From: Rickettsiales bacterium | GTDB lineage: Bacteria; Pseudomonadota; Alphaproteobacteria; Methylaequorales; Methylaequoraceae | Direction: 5' to 3' | Length of the DNA: 17,273 bases | Assembly (NCBI GenBank): GCA_002710765.1 | Contig: PALK01000061.1 | Coordinates: 1-17,273, forward strand | Shown here: positions 1-7,154 of the stretch, piece by piece | How the letters are laid out: each line of letters begins with the position of its first letter | Numbering within the stretch: the stretch's first letter is position 1 | The notes under the pieces: model-generated | What the model was told of the DNA's origin: nothing | Database searches by the model: none | What the model saw: only the letters and a program-made list of their open reading frames with translations | Made by a program: the position numbers and the translations under genes

Positions 1-955
1 AAACAATCTTACCCGCCTCATCTTGAGGATTAATTTTTTCTATTAATTTAAGAAGTTCATTAACATCTGTTGATGGACCAACCTTAATCCCTATTGGATT
101 GCTTATTCCTGAACAAAATTCTACATGTGCTCCATCTATTTGTCTTGTTCTATCACCAATCCATAACATATGAGCTGAAACATCGTACCAATCACCTGTT
201 GTACTATCAACCCTGACAAAACAAGACTCATAAGGTAATAATAAGGCTTCATGAGATATAAAAAAATTTGACTCTGCAAGTTCTCTTGATGATTGACTAT
301 TTATTCCACAAGCATTCATAAAACTCAAACTTTCAGAAATTCTATCCGCTATATTCTTGAACGCCGAACCTTGAGGTGAATTTTTTACAAAATCTAAATT
401 CCAATTTTGCACATATGATAAATCAGCATAGCCTCCAGTCGCAAAAGCTCTAATTAAATTCTGAGTTGAAGCTGACTGATAATACGCATCAAACATTCTT
501 TTTGGATCTGGTTCTCGAGCAAATTCATTGAATTCTATTCCATTAATAATATCTCCTAAATAGCTGGGATATTCTATTCCATTTTTTTTTTCAACAGGAT
601 TTGATCTCGGCTTTGCAAACTGACCAGCTAAACGTCCTACTTTAACAACTGGAACATTAGCTGCATAAGTTAATACAATAGCCATTTGAAGAATTACTCT
701 AAATGTATCTCTGATATTATCAGGATGAAATTCTGCAAAACTCTCAGCACAATCACCAGCTTGAAGTAAAAAGCCTTTTCCATCAACACATCTACTTAAT
801 TCTTTTTTTAGATCTCTTACCTCTCCAGCAAAAACAAGAGGAGGTAATTTTTTAAGTTTTTGAAGTGTCTTATTTAAGATTTTTTCATCTTTATAAATTG
901 GTTGATGAAGTGCAATTTTATTTCTCCAACTTTCGGGTTTCCATTTTTTATTCAT
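1..955 (-). CDS. Class II 3-deoxy-D-arabino-heptulosonate 7-phosphate (DAHP) synthase, 3' end cut by the window edge
   Basis: This enzyme condenses phosphoenolpyruvate and erythrose 4-phosphate to DAHP, the first step of the shikimate pathway, in the cytoplasm. I translated it from the minus strand. The ATG is at 955-953 and the frame stays open to position 1, giving about 318 residues; the family usually has about 450-460, so roughly the last third is missing. The N-terminus MNKKWKPESWR is typical of class II (plant-type/AroAII) enzymes. Conserved stretches follow in order: LLQAGDCAESF near residue 70, VGRLAGQFAKPRS near 115, and further on RTRQIDGAHVEFCSG and NPIGIKVGPSTD. The AGDCAE cysteine and the KPRS and KVGP motifs bind metal and PEP in characterised members. 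The gene lies 74 bases downstream of gor on the same strand. A TATAAT at 971-976 on the minus strand could be a -10 box, but no good -35 was found. The family call is firm; I do not assign an aro letter. Confidence 0.95.
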   Translation of the reverse strand, partial: MNKKWKPESWRNKIALHQPIYKDEKILNKTLQKLKKLPPLVFAGEVRDLKKELSRCVDGKGFLLQAGDCAESFAEFHPDNIRDTFRVILQMAIVLTYAANVPVVKVGRLAGQFAKPRSNPVEKKNGIEYPSYLGDIINGIEFNEFAREPDPKRMFDAYYQSASTQNLIRAFATGGYADLSYVQNWNLDFVKNSPQGSAFKNIADRISESLSFMNACGINSQSSRELAESNFFISHEALLLPYESCFVRVDSTTGDWYDVSAHMLWIGDRTRQIDGAHVEFCSGISNPIGIKVGPSTDVNELLKLIEKINPQDEAGKIV

Positions 956-1029
956 TTTTTTAAAATACAGATTATAATTTTTATAATGTTAGCAAATAAT
1001 TACACATAAAATTACAACTTTACAATTTT

Positions 1030-2370
1030 TTATAGTTTTTGTTTGAGAGTTACGATTTCTTCTGCACTTGATGGGTGAATTCCGACTGTTCTGTCAAAAT
1101 CACTTTTTTTTAGTCCACTAACAATTGCGACTGAAAAACCTTGAACTATTTCAGCAGCATCATTTCCAATATAATGAAGCCCCACAACTCTATCAGATGT
1201 TTTCTCAACAATTAATTTAATAAACACTCTTTCATTTATATTACTTAAAGTAAACTTAAGAGGCTTAAATTCACTGACATATACATCGATAGTTTCATAT
1301 TTTTTTCTTGCTAATTCTTCCGACAGTCCAACAGTTGCCATATTTGGATTAGAAAAAATAGCCGTGGGAATATTTTTATACTTAAATACATCTTTATTAG
1401 TTTGTTCTAAATTTTTTATAAAGTAAACAGCTTCATTTATTGCTACAGGAGTTAATTGGACTCTATCAATAACATCTCCAATTGCAAATATATTTTTGCT
1501 TGATGTTTCAAAGTAATCATTAACAATTATAGAACCATTCTCATTGGTTTTTATATCTGTTTTCTCAAGTTTAAGCTTTTTTGTATTAGATTTTCTACCT
1601 ATAGCTGCCATCACAACTTCAAAATTATATTCTTTATTATTTATATCAACTGAATAAATTTCATTTTTTTTAGTAATTTCTTTTGGTGTAGATTCAAATA
1701 AAAACTTTATTCCCTTTTTTTCCATTTCATCTTTTAAAAATAAAACAGTTTGTTCATCAAAGCCTCTTAAAATTGTATTACTCCTAATACAAATTGTAGT
1801 ATCTACTCCAAGTCCATTAAAAATAGAGGCAAATTCTACTGCTATATATCCTCCACCCATTATTAAAATGTTCTTTGGCAATTTTTTTAAATCAAATGCT
1901 TCATCAGAAGTAATTATAGAATTTGATCCCTTTATTTCTGGGATAACAGGTTCTCCACCAACTGAGATAAGTATATTTTTTGCATTAATATTCAATCCAT
2001 TACTGAGCTCAATAGTATTATTATTTTTAAAAGAAGCCCATTCAGGGAAAACTTCAACTCCTGCATTTGATAATAAATTTTTATATATATTATTTAATCT
2101 TTTTAACTCTTTATTTTTATTTTCAACTAAACTTGTCCAATTAAAACTTACACCATTTGTGGACCAGCCAAAACTTTTCATTATTTCAACTTCGTCATTA
2201 AAATGTGAAGAATAAGAATAAAGTTTTTTAGGAATGCAACCCCTATTAACACAAGTACCTCCTAAATCCCAACCCTCAGCTAATCCAACTTTTAGTCCTT
2301 TTGAACCTGCAAGTCTGGCAGCTCTGACTCCGCCTGAGCCTCCACCTATTACAAAAAGATCAAAATTCAT
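1030..2370 (-). CDS. gor: Glutathione-disulfide reductase
   Basis: This flavoenzyme reduces glutathione disulfide with NADPH in the cytoplasm and maintains thiol redox balance. It is full length at 446 residues. The FAD-binding GGGSGG motif is at residues 9-14. The redox-active disulfide lies in GGTCVNRGCIPKK (C40 and C45), the form typical of glutathione reductase rather than lipoamide dehydrogenase. The NADPH domain has GGGYIAVE, followed by IRSNTILR whose arginines fit NADPH preference. ATF-like FAD contacts (AIGDV) follow. The C-terminal HPSSAEE supplies the catalytic His (H432) and Glu (E437) to the partner subunit of the dimer. The start ATG is preceded by a modest AGGGA six bases upstream. 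A perfect 15-base palindrome lies 16-30 bases upstream of the ATG and may be an operator (separate entry). The terminator at 2439-2459 separates gor from the upstream run, so gor probably has its own promoter. Confidence 0.96.
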   Translation of the reverse strand: MNFDLFVIGGGSGGVRAARLAGSKGLKVGLAEGWDLGGTCVNRGCIPKKLYSYSSHFNDEVEIMKSFGWSTNGVSFNWTSLVENKNKELKRLNNIYKNLLSNAGVEVFPEWASFKNNNTIELSNGLNINAKNILISVGGEPVIPEIKGSNSIITSDEAFDLKKLPKNILIMGGGYIAVEFASIFNGLGVDTTICIRSNTILRGFDEQTVLFLKDEMEKKGIKFLFESTPKEITKKNEIYSVDINNKEYNFEVVMAAIGRKSNTKKLKLEKTDIKTNENGSIIVNDYFETSSKNIFAIGDVIDRVQLTPVAINEAVYFIKNLEQTNKDVFKYKNIPTAIFSNPNMATVGLSEELARKKYETIDVYVSEFKPLKFTLSNINERVFIKLIVEKTSDRVVGLHYIGNDAAEIVQGFSVAIVSGLKKSDFDRTVGIHPSSAEEIVTLKQKL

Positions 2371-2385
2371 TTTTTTCCCTACAAG

Positions 2386-2400
2386 TTAGAATAATTCTAA
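2386..2400. promoter_or_regulatory. Perfect palindrome upstream of gor, resembling an Irr/PerR-type Fur-family operator
   Basis: The sequence TTAGAATAATTCTAA is a perfect odd palindrome (7 + 1 + 7). It differs from the Bacillus PerR box TTATAATNATTATAA at two mirrored positions, and it contains the TTAGAA-N3-TTCTAA core described for alphaproteobacterial Irr boxes. It lies 15 bases upstream of the gor start and includes TAGAAT, which could serve as a -10 element, so a bound regulator would block transcription. Regulation of gor by an iron- or peroxide-sensing Fur-family protein is inferred from the match and position; the regulator itself is not in this window. Confidence 0.5.
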
Positions 2401-2438
2401 TTTTTAGTTAATATAAGAAATATACAATAAAAAAAAAA

Positions 2439-2459
2439 GGGATGTTTTAAAAACATCCC
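2439..2459 (-). terminator. Rho-independent terminator after the cysS-to-FMN-reductase run
   Basis: Ten-base arms starting with GGGATGTTTT pair perfectly around a single central base (practically a stem of about 9 with a 3-base loop). An A-tract lies on one side and a T-tract on the other, so the hairpin can act in both directions. In the minus direction it follows the FMN reductase gene ending at 2519 and precedes gor. It is by far the most GC-rich hairpin in the intergenic DNA. Confidence 0.88.
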
Positions 2460-2518
2460 TTTTTATAGTTAATGGAAAGCAAGCTTGCAATTATGATAAC
2501 GACACAAAGAAAAAAAAT

Positions 2519-3043
2519 TTAATTATTAATTTCTGAATAAAAGTCTGAAAGTATTTGATTAAAAGCATCTCTATTAATATCAGTTTTTTTAGTTCTTATA
2601 ATAGAATCCTCGGAAACTTCTGAACCGAGATATTCTAATTGTTTTCTAAAACCAGTAACAAAATTTTTTCCATTCCCTCCTGAAGATGAGCAAATTAAAT
2701 TTTTCTTTTCTTTAAAAGCCTCTTTCCAATCAACAGTGGCTCTACTTATCCAAGCAATCATGTTAGTAACTATTGGGGATATTCCACCATTATACTCAGG
2801 ACTGCACCATACAATTGCATGAGAATGTAATAATATATCTTTTATTTTTTCAATATTTTTTGGAAAATTTTTATTTTCATTAAACTTGCTTTCCAAAGAA
2901 GGCGTATACAAAGGAAGATCTAATTCTTCAAGATTAATAATAGTTGGACTAATATTATCTTTAGAAACAAAAAAATCTTTAATTTCCTCGGATAATTTTA
3001 AATTAGTAAAAGGAGTTGCAGAAATAATTAATAAATTTTTCAT
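2519..3043 (-). CDS. NADPH-dependent FMN reductase / flavodoxin-like oxidoreductase
   Basis: The protein is predicted to bind FMN and reduce flavins or quinone-like acceptors with NAD(P)H in the cytoplasm; the true substrate cannot be read from sequence. At 174 residues it matches the family (about 170-190). It has the N-terminal beta-strand and phosphate-binding loop (MKNLLIISATPFTN), the hallmark SPEYNGGISPIVTNMIAW near residues 83-100, and a second loop with SSSGGNGKNF. I chose the ATG at 3043 because residue 1 then starts the first beta-strand directly. A GTG at 3052 would add only three residues. It is the last gene of the tight run from cysS, 21 bases after the DUF2237 gene, and is followed by the hairpin terminator. 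Confidence 0.88.
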   Translation of the reverse strand: MKNLLIISATPFTNLKLSEEIKDFFVSKDNISPTIINLEELDLPLYTPSLESKFNENKNFPKNIEKIKDILLHSHAIVWCSPEYNGGISPIVTNMIAWISRATVDWKEAFKEKKNLICSSSGGNGKNFVTGFRKQLEYLGSEVSEDSIIRTKKTDINRDAFNQILSDFYSEINN

Positions 3044-3064
3044 AAATAACACATTAGAATTTAA

Positions 3065-3445
3065 CTAATTTATATCTAAAGCAAATTTTTTTAATATTTC
3101 AATATTTAATTTTTTTAGTACAAGCTTACTTGTTGCCTCAAGAATTATTTTTGGTGCGATATCTTCTTCTAAAGATTCAATCCATCTGTTAACACACAGA
3201 CACCATCTATCTCCTTCTCTTAATCCTGGGAATCCATACTCATTTCTCGGAGTTATAAGATCATTGCCTTTATTTAAAGAAAATTTTAAAAAATCAGCGC
3301 TCATAATTGAACAAATTTGATGCTGACCAATATCACTATCATTAGATGAACAACAACCATCCCTAAAATATCCTGTTAAAGGAGAATTTGAACATATTTC
3401 AAGTGGTTTATTAAAGACGTTATATTTATTTATTTTTTGTGCCAT
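3065..3445 (-). CDS. DUF2237 family protein
   Basis: This is a conserved bacterial protein of unknown function. Family signatures are clear: PLEICSNSPLTGYFRDGCC at the N-terminus, then DSDIGQHQICSIMSADFLKFS, RNEYGFPGLREGDRWCLCVNRW, and a C-terminal APKIILEAT helix. The conserved cysteines (GCC, QHQIC, WCLC) suggest metal binding or redox chemistry, but no activity is established. An upstream ATG at 3493 exists, but it would overlap the preceding gene by 47 bases. The ATG at 3445 begins one base after that gene's stop and gives the usual family start (MAQKINKYNVF...), so I prefer it (126 residues). The gene sits between the Lys-rich unknown and the FMN reductase in one transcription unit. Confidence 0.9.
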   Translation of the reverse strand: MAQKINKYNVFNKPLEICSNSPLTGYFRDGCCSSNDSDIGQHQICSIMSADFLKFSLNKGNDLITPRNEYGFPGLREGDRWCLCVNRWIESLEEDIAPKIILEATSKLVLKKLNIEILKKFALDIN

Positions 3446-3446
3446 T

Positions 3447-4025
3447 TTATTTAAAATTTTTTTTATTTCTAAGACTTGATCTTTTTGTTTCACTTAAACC
3501 AAAAGTTTCTTTAACAAAAAAAGTCTTATTTTTGTCAGAAAATTTATCTTTGATATTGTCTTTTTTATATATAAGTTTTTTATTTAAAAGTTCTATTATT
3601 AAGTTTTCTGGAAGTTTATGAATATTTCCTGCAATAAATAGTTTTCCGTTAATTTCAAAATCAGAGGCTATTACAAATGACTCTGATGATTTAATTTCGT
3701 TATTCATTAAAAAATTTTTTAGGTATTTTCCGTTTACATCTTTATTCTTTTTAGAATTGATAACTCTGTCAGGAATTTCTTTTTTTTGTTTTATTTTTTT
3801 TGATTTAATAGTTTTAGGGGGGTCTTTTTTTACCTGCTTAAGTGAACTTTTAAGAAAATCAATCCTTGCAGATAATTTACTGATTTTAATTGATTCATCA
3901 TCTAAATCTCTAAAACTATCTTCTTTGATTTCAGTAGTAGAGCTTTTTGAGTTTTTTAATTTATTTTTAAAAAAATTTTTTGCTTTTTTTAAATCTATTT
4001 CAAATTTGTTATCTTTATCTTTCAT
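3447..4025 (-). CDS. Lysine-rich hypothetical protein
   Basis: I do not recognise this 192-residue protein. Its first half is strongly charged and Lys/Ser-rich, with a helical stretch (KISKLSARIDFLKSSLKQVKK) that could form a short coiled coil, followed by a basic low-complexity linker. The second half looks more folded (SFVIASDFEINGKLFIAGNIHKLP, then NLIIELLNKKLIYKK), before a basic tail. There is no signal peptide or membrane segment. It overlaps the end of the GNAT gene by 11 bases, and its stop lies one base before the DUF2237 start, so it is embedded in the operon and translationally linked. The basic composition could suit nucleic acid or ribosome contact, but that is a guess. Confidence 0.75.
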   Translation of the reverse strand: MKDKDNKFEIDLKKAKNFFKNKLKNSKSSTTEIKEDSFRDLDDESIKISKLSARIDFLKSSLKQVKKDPPKTIKSKKIKQKKEIPDRVINSKKNKDVNGKYLKNFLMNNEIKSSESFVIASDFEINGKLFIAGNIHKLPENLIIELLNKKLIYKKDNIKDKFSDKNKTFFVKETFGLSETKRSSLRNKKNFK

Positions 4026-4485
4026 TTCTTAAATCATAATATAATTTTTGATGTGGTCCAATGCTTTGAATATTAAATATTTTTCCAATAGGAATAAAGT
4101 TATTCTTTAAATAGAAATTAATAATTTTTTTTCTAGAATTACACCAGATAATATCACAGATTTTTCTATTAGTTATTTGTTGTAAAATATACTTCAAAAA
4201 AAAAGAACCAAATCCTTTTTTTTGAAAATCTATTAAAGTTGCCATACCCCTAATTTGATAAAAATTAAGATTTGATTTAATTTCTGATTTCATTTTTTTT
4301 TTTATAATTGTCATAACACTTATTACTTTTGAATTTTCAATTAAACCATAATGTTCAGTTTCTGAATAATTGTCTTCTGGATAAATAGTAAATTTTTCTG
4401 ATAAATTTTTATATAGAACTTTCTTTCTAATAATTCTAACATCTTCTAAATTGACTCTGACAATCTTAGCGTTATTTTTTTTCAT
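4015..4485 (-). CDS. GNAT-family N-acetyltransferase
   Basis: The protein is predicted to transfer acetyl from acetyl-CoA to an amine; the substrate is unknown. The GNAT core is visible: a strand with ENSKVISVMTIIKKK, then the motif A region YQIRGMATLIDFQKKGFGSFFLKYIL, whose Q-K-K-G-F-G holds the acetyl-CoA pyrophosphate. Then come CDIIWCNSRKKIINFYLKNNFIPIG, the usual motif B strand and helix. I chose the ATG at 4485 (156 residues), which gives a 14-base overlap with yidD. The upstream ATG at 4524 would extend the overlap to 53 bases and add a basic stretch with no family support. The protein is cytoplasmic. It overlaps the next gene by 11 bases, so it belongs to the cysS run. Confidence 0.82.
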   Translation of the reverse strand: MKKNNAKIVRVNLEDVRIIRKKVLYKNLSEKFTIYPEDNYSETEHYGLIENSKVISVMTIIKKKMKSEIKSNLNFYQIRGMATLIDFQKKGFGSFFLKYILQQITNRKICDIIWCNSRKKIINFYLKNNFIPIGKIFNIQSIGPHQKLYYDLRNER

Positions 4486-4714
4486 TCTTTTTTTTATGAA
4501 CTGGGTCATATCCAGACCCACCAAATGGATTACAACTAATTATTCTTTTTATAATAAAGGGTATTGCTTTTATCACTCCATTCATTTTAATTGATTGAAT
4601 TGCATACTCTGAACAATTTGGGATAAACCTACAATTATGTCCCAAAATAGGTGATAGAAATAATTGGTAAAATTTAATAGTTAAAATCACTAAATACTTC
4701 ACAATTTTCTCCAT
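4472..4714 (-). CDS. yidD: Membrane protein insertion efficiency factor YidD
   Basis: YidD is a small inner-membrane-associated protein that helps YidC insert proteins into the cytoplasmic membrane. At 80 residues it has the usual length. The N-terminal amphipathic or membrane helix (VILTIKFYQLFLSPILG) is followed by the family signature CRFIPNCSEYAIQSI and then the conserved tail CNPFGGSGYDPV. Its start overlaps the last 16 bases of cysS. In many bacteria yidD lies between rnpA and yidC; here it has left that locus and travels with cysS and a GNAT gene. Neither rnpA nor yidC is visible in the window. Confidence 0.95.
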   Translation of the reverse strand: MEKIVKYLVILTIKFYQLFLSPILGHNCRFIPNCSEYAIQSIKMNGVIKAIPFIIKRIISCNPFGGSGYDPVHKKKNEKK

Positions 4715-6096
4715 TTAGTTCCAGTGTTATTATCCTCAATTTCTATACCTAAAATTTTAAGTTTATCTCTTATTTTATCTGCCTCTTGAAAGTTCTTACT
4801 TACTCTTGCAATATTTCTTTTTTTTATAAGACTATCAATTAATTCAGGATCAATTGTTTTATCATTGGGCTTAAAGCCTAACCATACTTCTGGGTTGATA
4901 TTTAATAATCCAAGAACTTTACCAATATTAATTAATTTTTGTCTTAAATACGAACTAGAATTATTATTACTTTTTGCTAGTTCGTTCATTTTTTTATTTA
5001 AAAGAGATAGTGCCTTTGGAGTATTAAGATCATCAAAAAGTACTTCGACAATATCATCAGGATATTTATTTTCACTTTCTAATTTTTTTTCTAATCCTTT
5101 AGTATCTCTAAGAATTCTATAGAATTTATCTAAAACTCTATAAGATTGTTTAAGTATTTTTTCAGTCCAATTTAATGGTTGTCGGTAATGACTTGTCATT
5201 AAAGCTAGTCTAATTGTTTCTCCAGGATATTTTTTTACTAAATCATTTACTAATTTAATATTTCCTAAAGACTTTGACATTTTTTCCCCATCTGATACCA
5301 CGAATCCATTATGAAACCAATACTTTGCAAAGGCCTCAGGTTCGCTATCTTTTTTTATAGATGAGCAACTTTGAGCTATTTCATTTTCATGATGTGGAAA
5401 TGCTAAATCAATACCACCTGCATGAATGTCAAAAGGTAATCCCAAACACTTTTCAGACATTGTTGAACACTCAATATGCCATCCCGGTCTACCAAAACCC
5501 CATGGAGAAGACCATCCAGGTTCATTATTAAAACTTGGCTTCCATAAAATAAAATCACCAGGATATTTTTTAAAGGGTGTAACTTCAATTCTACTTCCTG
5601 CTATTAATTCTTCAGTAGTTCTTTTGGATAAAGTTCCATAAGGTTTGTAAGATGGAACATGAAATAAAACATGACTTTCTTTTTCATAAGCATTTCCGTT
5701 ATCTATAAGTTTCTTAATTAGTTTAATCATATCATTGATATGATCTGTTGCTTTTGGCTGCTTATCAGGTTTTGTAACACCTAATGTTGCCATATCGTCG
5801 TTGTATATTTTAGAAAACTTTTCTGTAATTTCTTTTATAGATTTCTTTGATTTTTTAGCAGCTAATATTATTTTATCATCAATATCAGTAATGTTTGAAA
5901 TATATGTAACCTTTGAGTATTTAACTTTTAGTGCCTTAACTAATAAATCACAAATAACTGCCATTCTAGCATTTCCAACATGAGCGTAGTTATATACAGT
6001 GGGGCCACACGCATAAATTCTTACGTCATTATTGTCAATAGGTTCAAAAACAACCTTTTTTTTTTCTAAAGTATTAAATAATTTAAATTTTATCAT
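4699..6096 (-). CDS. cysS: Cysteinyl-tRNA synthetase
   Basis: This class I aminoacyl-tRNA synthetase charges tRNA-Cys in the cytoplasm. It is complete at 465 residues. The HIGH-type motif appears in CGPTVYNYAHVGNAR (residues 30-44); C30 is the first zinc ligand. The other zinc ligands fit WHIECSTMSE and AFPHHENEIAQS. The KMSKS loop is present exactly (DGEKMSKSLGN). The C-terminal DALR-type helical domain follows, ending with KILGIEIEDNNTGTKWRK, which is typical for the family. It lies 52 bases downstream of the MORN-repeat gene and overlaps yidD by 16 bases, so it heads a transcription unit or continues one that begins near 7150. Confidence 0.97.
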   Translation of the reverse strand: MIKFKLFNTLEKKKVVFEPIDNNDVRIYACGPTVYNYAHVGNARMAVICDLLVKALKVKYSKVTYISNITDIDDKIILAAKKSKKSIKEITEKFSKIYNDDMATLGVTKPDKQPKATDHINDMIKLIKKLIDNGNAYEKESHVLFHVPSYKPYGTLSKRTTEELIAGSRIEVTPFKKYPGDFILWKPSFNNEPGWSSPWGFGRPGWHIECSTMSEKCLGLPFDIHAGGIDLAFPHHENEIAQSCSSIKKDSEPEAFAKYWFHNGFVVSDGEKMSKSLGNIKLVNDLVKKYPGETIRLALMTSHYRQPLNWTEKILKQSYRVLDKFYRILRDTKGLEKKLESENKYPDDIVEVLFDDLNTPKALSLLNKKMNELAKSNNNSSSYLRQKLINIGKVLGLLNINPEVWLGFKPNDKTIDPELIDSLIKKRNIARVSKNFQEADKIRDKLKILGIEIEDNNTGTKWRKL

Positions 6097-6148
6097 TTTT
6101 ACGCAGAAAATTTCTTCATTAATAACATTTCTATTGTAATTTAAATAT

Positions 6149-6667
6149 TTAGAGCTGCTGAAATTTTATAATTTCACAATCTTGTTTATTACTTAATAAT
6201 TTTATTTCTTTTTCTCTTATAGTTTTTAAAATGTCTTTTTTTTCAGAGTTTTCACTATATTTTTTTTTAAGAGTAGATAATTTTTTTTCAGACAACATTA
6301 TATAATCAAGATCAATTAAACACCTTTGAATGTTTCCATTTATATAATAAATTTTTTTATATAACTTTTTATTTTTGAACTTCTTATATTCTCCATCAAT
6401 TTTATTATTTTTCATATAAAAATAATCAGTAAGAAATTTATCATTAAATATTAGGAATCTTCCTTGTTTTTTTCCATCTGAAAAACTTTTCTCCTTTAAT
6501 ATTTTTCCATCTTTATTATATTCTCTGCAAAGGCCATCAAACTTAACAAATGTATATTTTAAAAAGAAAATACCTTTTTTCTGAACAACCTCGTTACAAT
6601 TTTTTTCCATTGAGGAAAGCTTGAACGAAAAAAGACATAATAAAAGTATTATTAATAGAGCTTTTAT
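6149..6667 (-). CDS. Exported MORN-repeat-like protein with apparent ATA start codon
   Basis: An ATG at 6610 gives 153 residues, but the same frame stays open upstream and encodes a convincing signal peptide (KALLIILLLCLFSFKLSS). The only suitable start for it is ATA at 6667-6665. This is preceded by GGAGGAGAG (6671-6679), an ideal Shine-Dalgarno sequence about seven bases away, and overlaps the stop of the upstream small gene as ATAA. The start is therefore set at 6667 (172 residues). The mature part has MORN-2/YwqK-like repeats: FDGLCREYNKDGKILKEKSFSDGKKQGRFLIF, then KNNKIDGEYKKFKNKKLYKKIYYINGNIQR, i.e. the G-x-Y/F-K/E-x-Y alternation. These form beta-hairpin arrays, often in exported proteins; the function is unknown. 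A simple sequencing error or mutation of ATG to ATA is the main alternative. Confidence 0.72.
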   Translation of the reverse strand: MKALLIILLLCLFSFKLSSMEKNCNEVVQKKGIFFLKYTFVKFDGLCREYNKDGKILKEKSFSDGKKQGRFLIFNDKFLTDYFYMKNNKIDGEYKKFKNKKLYKKIYYINGNIQRCLIDLDYIMLSEKKLSTLKKKYSENSEKKDILKTIREKEIKLLSNKQDCEIIKFQQL

Positions 6668-6837
6668 TTTCTCTCCTCCAATTCATGTAAATCATAGTCT
6701 ATATCCTCAAGCATTTTTTCAATTATTTGTAAATTTTCATTTAGGTGATCAAATTTATTATTAATAAATATTGTTTGTAATATTATAATTACTAAAATTA
6801 AAGCAAGTCCAACTAATCCAACATTAATTTTATTCAA
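6664..6837 (-). CDS. Small single-pass membrane protein with charged helix (57 aa, TTG start)
   Basis: This short gene reads MNKINVGLVGLALILVIIIL as its first 20 residues, one clear membrane segment. It continues into an acidic, leucine-heptad helix (HLNENLQIIEKMLEDIDYDLHELEERK) likely to form a coiled coil. It starts at TTG (6837-6835), with AGGAG at 6846-6850, eight bases upstream. The stop TAA overlaps the ATA start of the MORN-repeat gene, so the two are probably translated together. It lies 37 bases after the DUF4177-like gene. I do not recognise the family. The N-in, cytoplasmic-tail or tail-out topology is undetermined. The conserved-looking membrane and coiled-coil pattern and the Shine-Dalgarno argue that it is real. 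Confidence 0.7.
   Translation of the reverse strand: MNKINVGLVGLALILVIIILQTIFINNKFDHLNENLQIIEKMLEDIDYDLHELEERK
6671..6679 (-). promoter_or_regulatory. Strong Shine-Dalgarno (GGAGGAGAG) that decides the ATA start
   Basis: The minus strand reads GGAGGAGAG ending four bases before ATA at 6667, with about seven bases from the GGAGG core to the start. Many genes here have weak or no Shine-Dalgarno sequence, so this match is conspicuous. It lies inside the last codons (LEERK) of the upstream small gene, the usual arrangement for translational coupling. Confidence 0.7.
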
Positions 6838-6874
6838 AATAAAAACTCCTAAAAAAAAATTTAATTATTAAAAC

Positions 6875-7072
6875 TTAAATCTTATTTTTAAAAATATATC
6901 GAAAACGAGAACTTTTACCATCTTTGTTAGAATTATTTTCACCCATATCAATAACAGATATCAATTCAAAACCATTGCTACCAAAATCTTCATTAAGTTT
7001 TTTTGCAACATTTTCATTATTATGATGCTCAATATTAGGAAAATCCAACACTTTGTAAGTAAAACATGCCAC
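6875..7072 (-). CDS. Small DUF4177-like protein (65 aa)
   Basis: The 65-residue product begins with the pattern FTYKVLDFP, has a central LNEDFGSNGFELISVIDM, and ends with RFRYIFKNK. This Y-K-V ... L-N ... G-x-E-L-I-S-V ... F-K layout matches DUF4177-type domains, small alpha/beta proteins of unknown role. The start is GTG at 7072, preceded by AAGGAG nine bases away (7084-7089). An overlapping ATG in another frame at 7067 leads nowhere. A candidate promoter lies about 80 bases upstream. It is the first gene of the group leading through the small membrane protein and the MORN-repeat protein towards cysS. Confidence 0.75.
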   Translation of the reverse strand: MACFTYKVLDFPNIEHHNNENVAKKLNEDFGSNGFELISVIDMGENNSNKDGKSSRFRYIFKNKI

Positions 7073-7154
7073 TTCTATTTACTCCTTATATTAATTAATA
7101 TTCTAAAATTTTATATTTCTTTCGCATATATTTCATTATTTTTATGAGTCTCCA

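Noticed and set aside
1868..2215. Plus-strand open frame of 115 codons inside gor
   Set aside because: It is antisense to the well-supported glutathione reductase; its composition (Phe/Ser/Leu-rich) is typical of the reverse complement of a coding frame, and no family is visible.
3757..4032. Plus-strand open frame of 91 codons with hydrophobic stretches
   Set aside because: It is the antisense shadow of the Lys-rich gene (lysine codons read backwards give Phe and Leu).
5403..5641. Short frames on both strands inside cysS
   Set aside because: Overlapping shadows of a complete synthetase gene with all motifs in frame.
7088..7101. Perfect 14-base palindrome ATATTAATTAATAT just upstream of the DUF4177-like gene
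   Set aside because: Composed only of A and T; such palindromes are expected often by chance in this composition, and no regulator is suggested.
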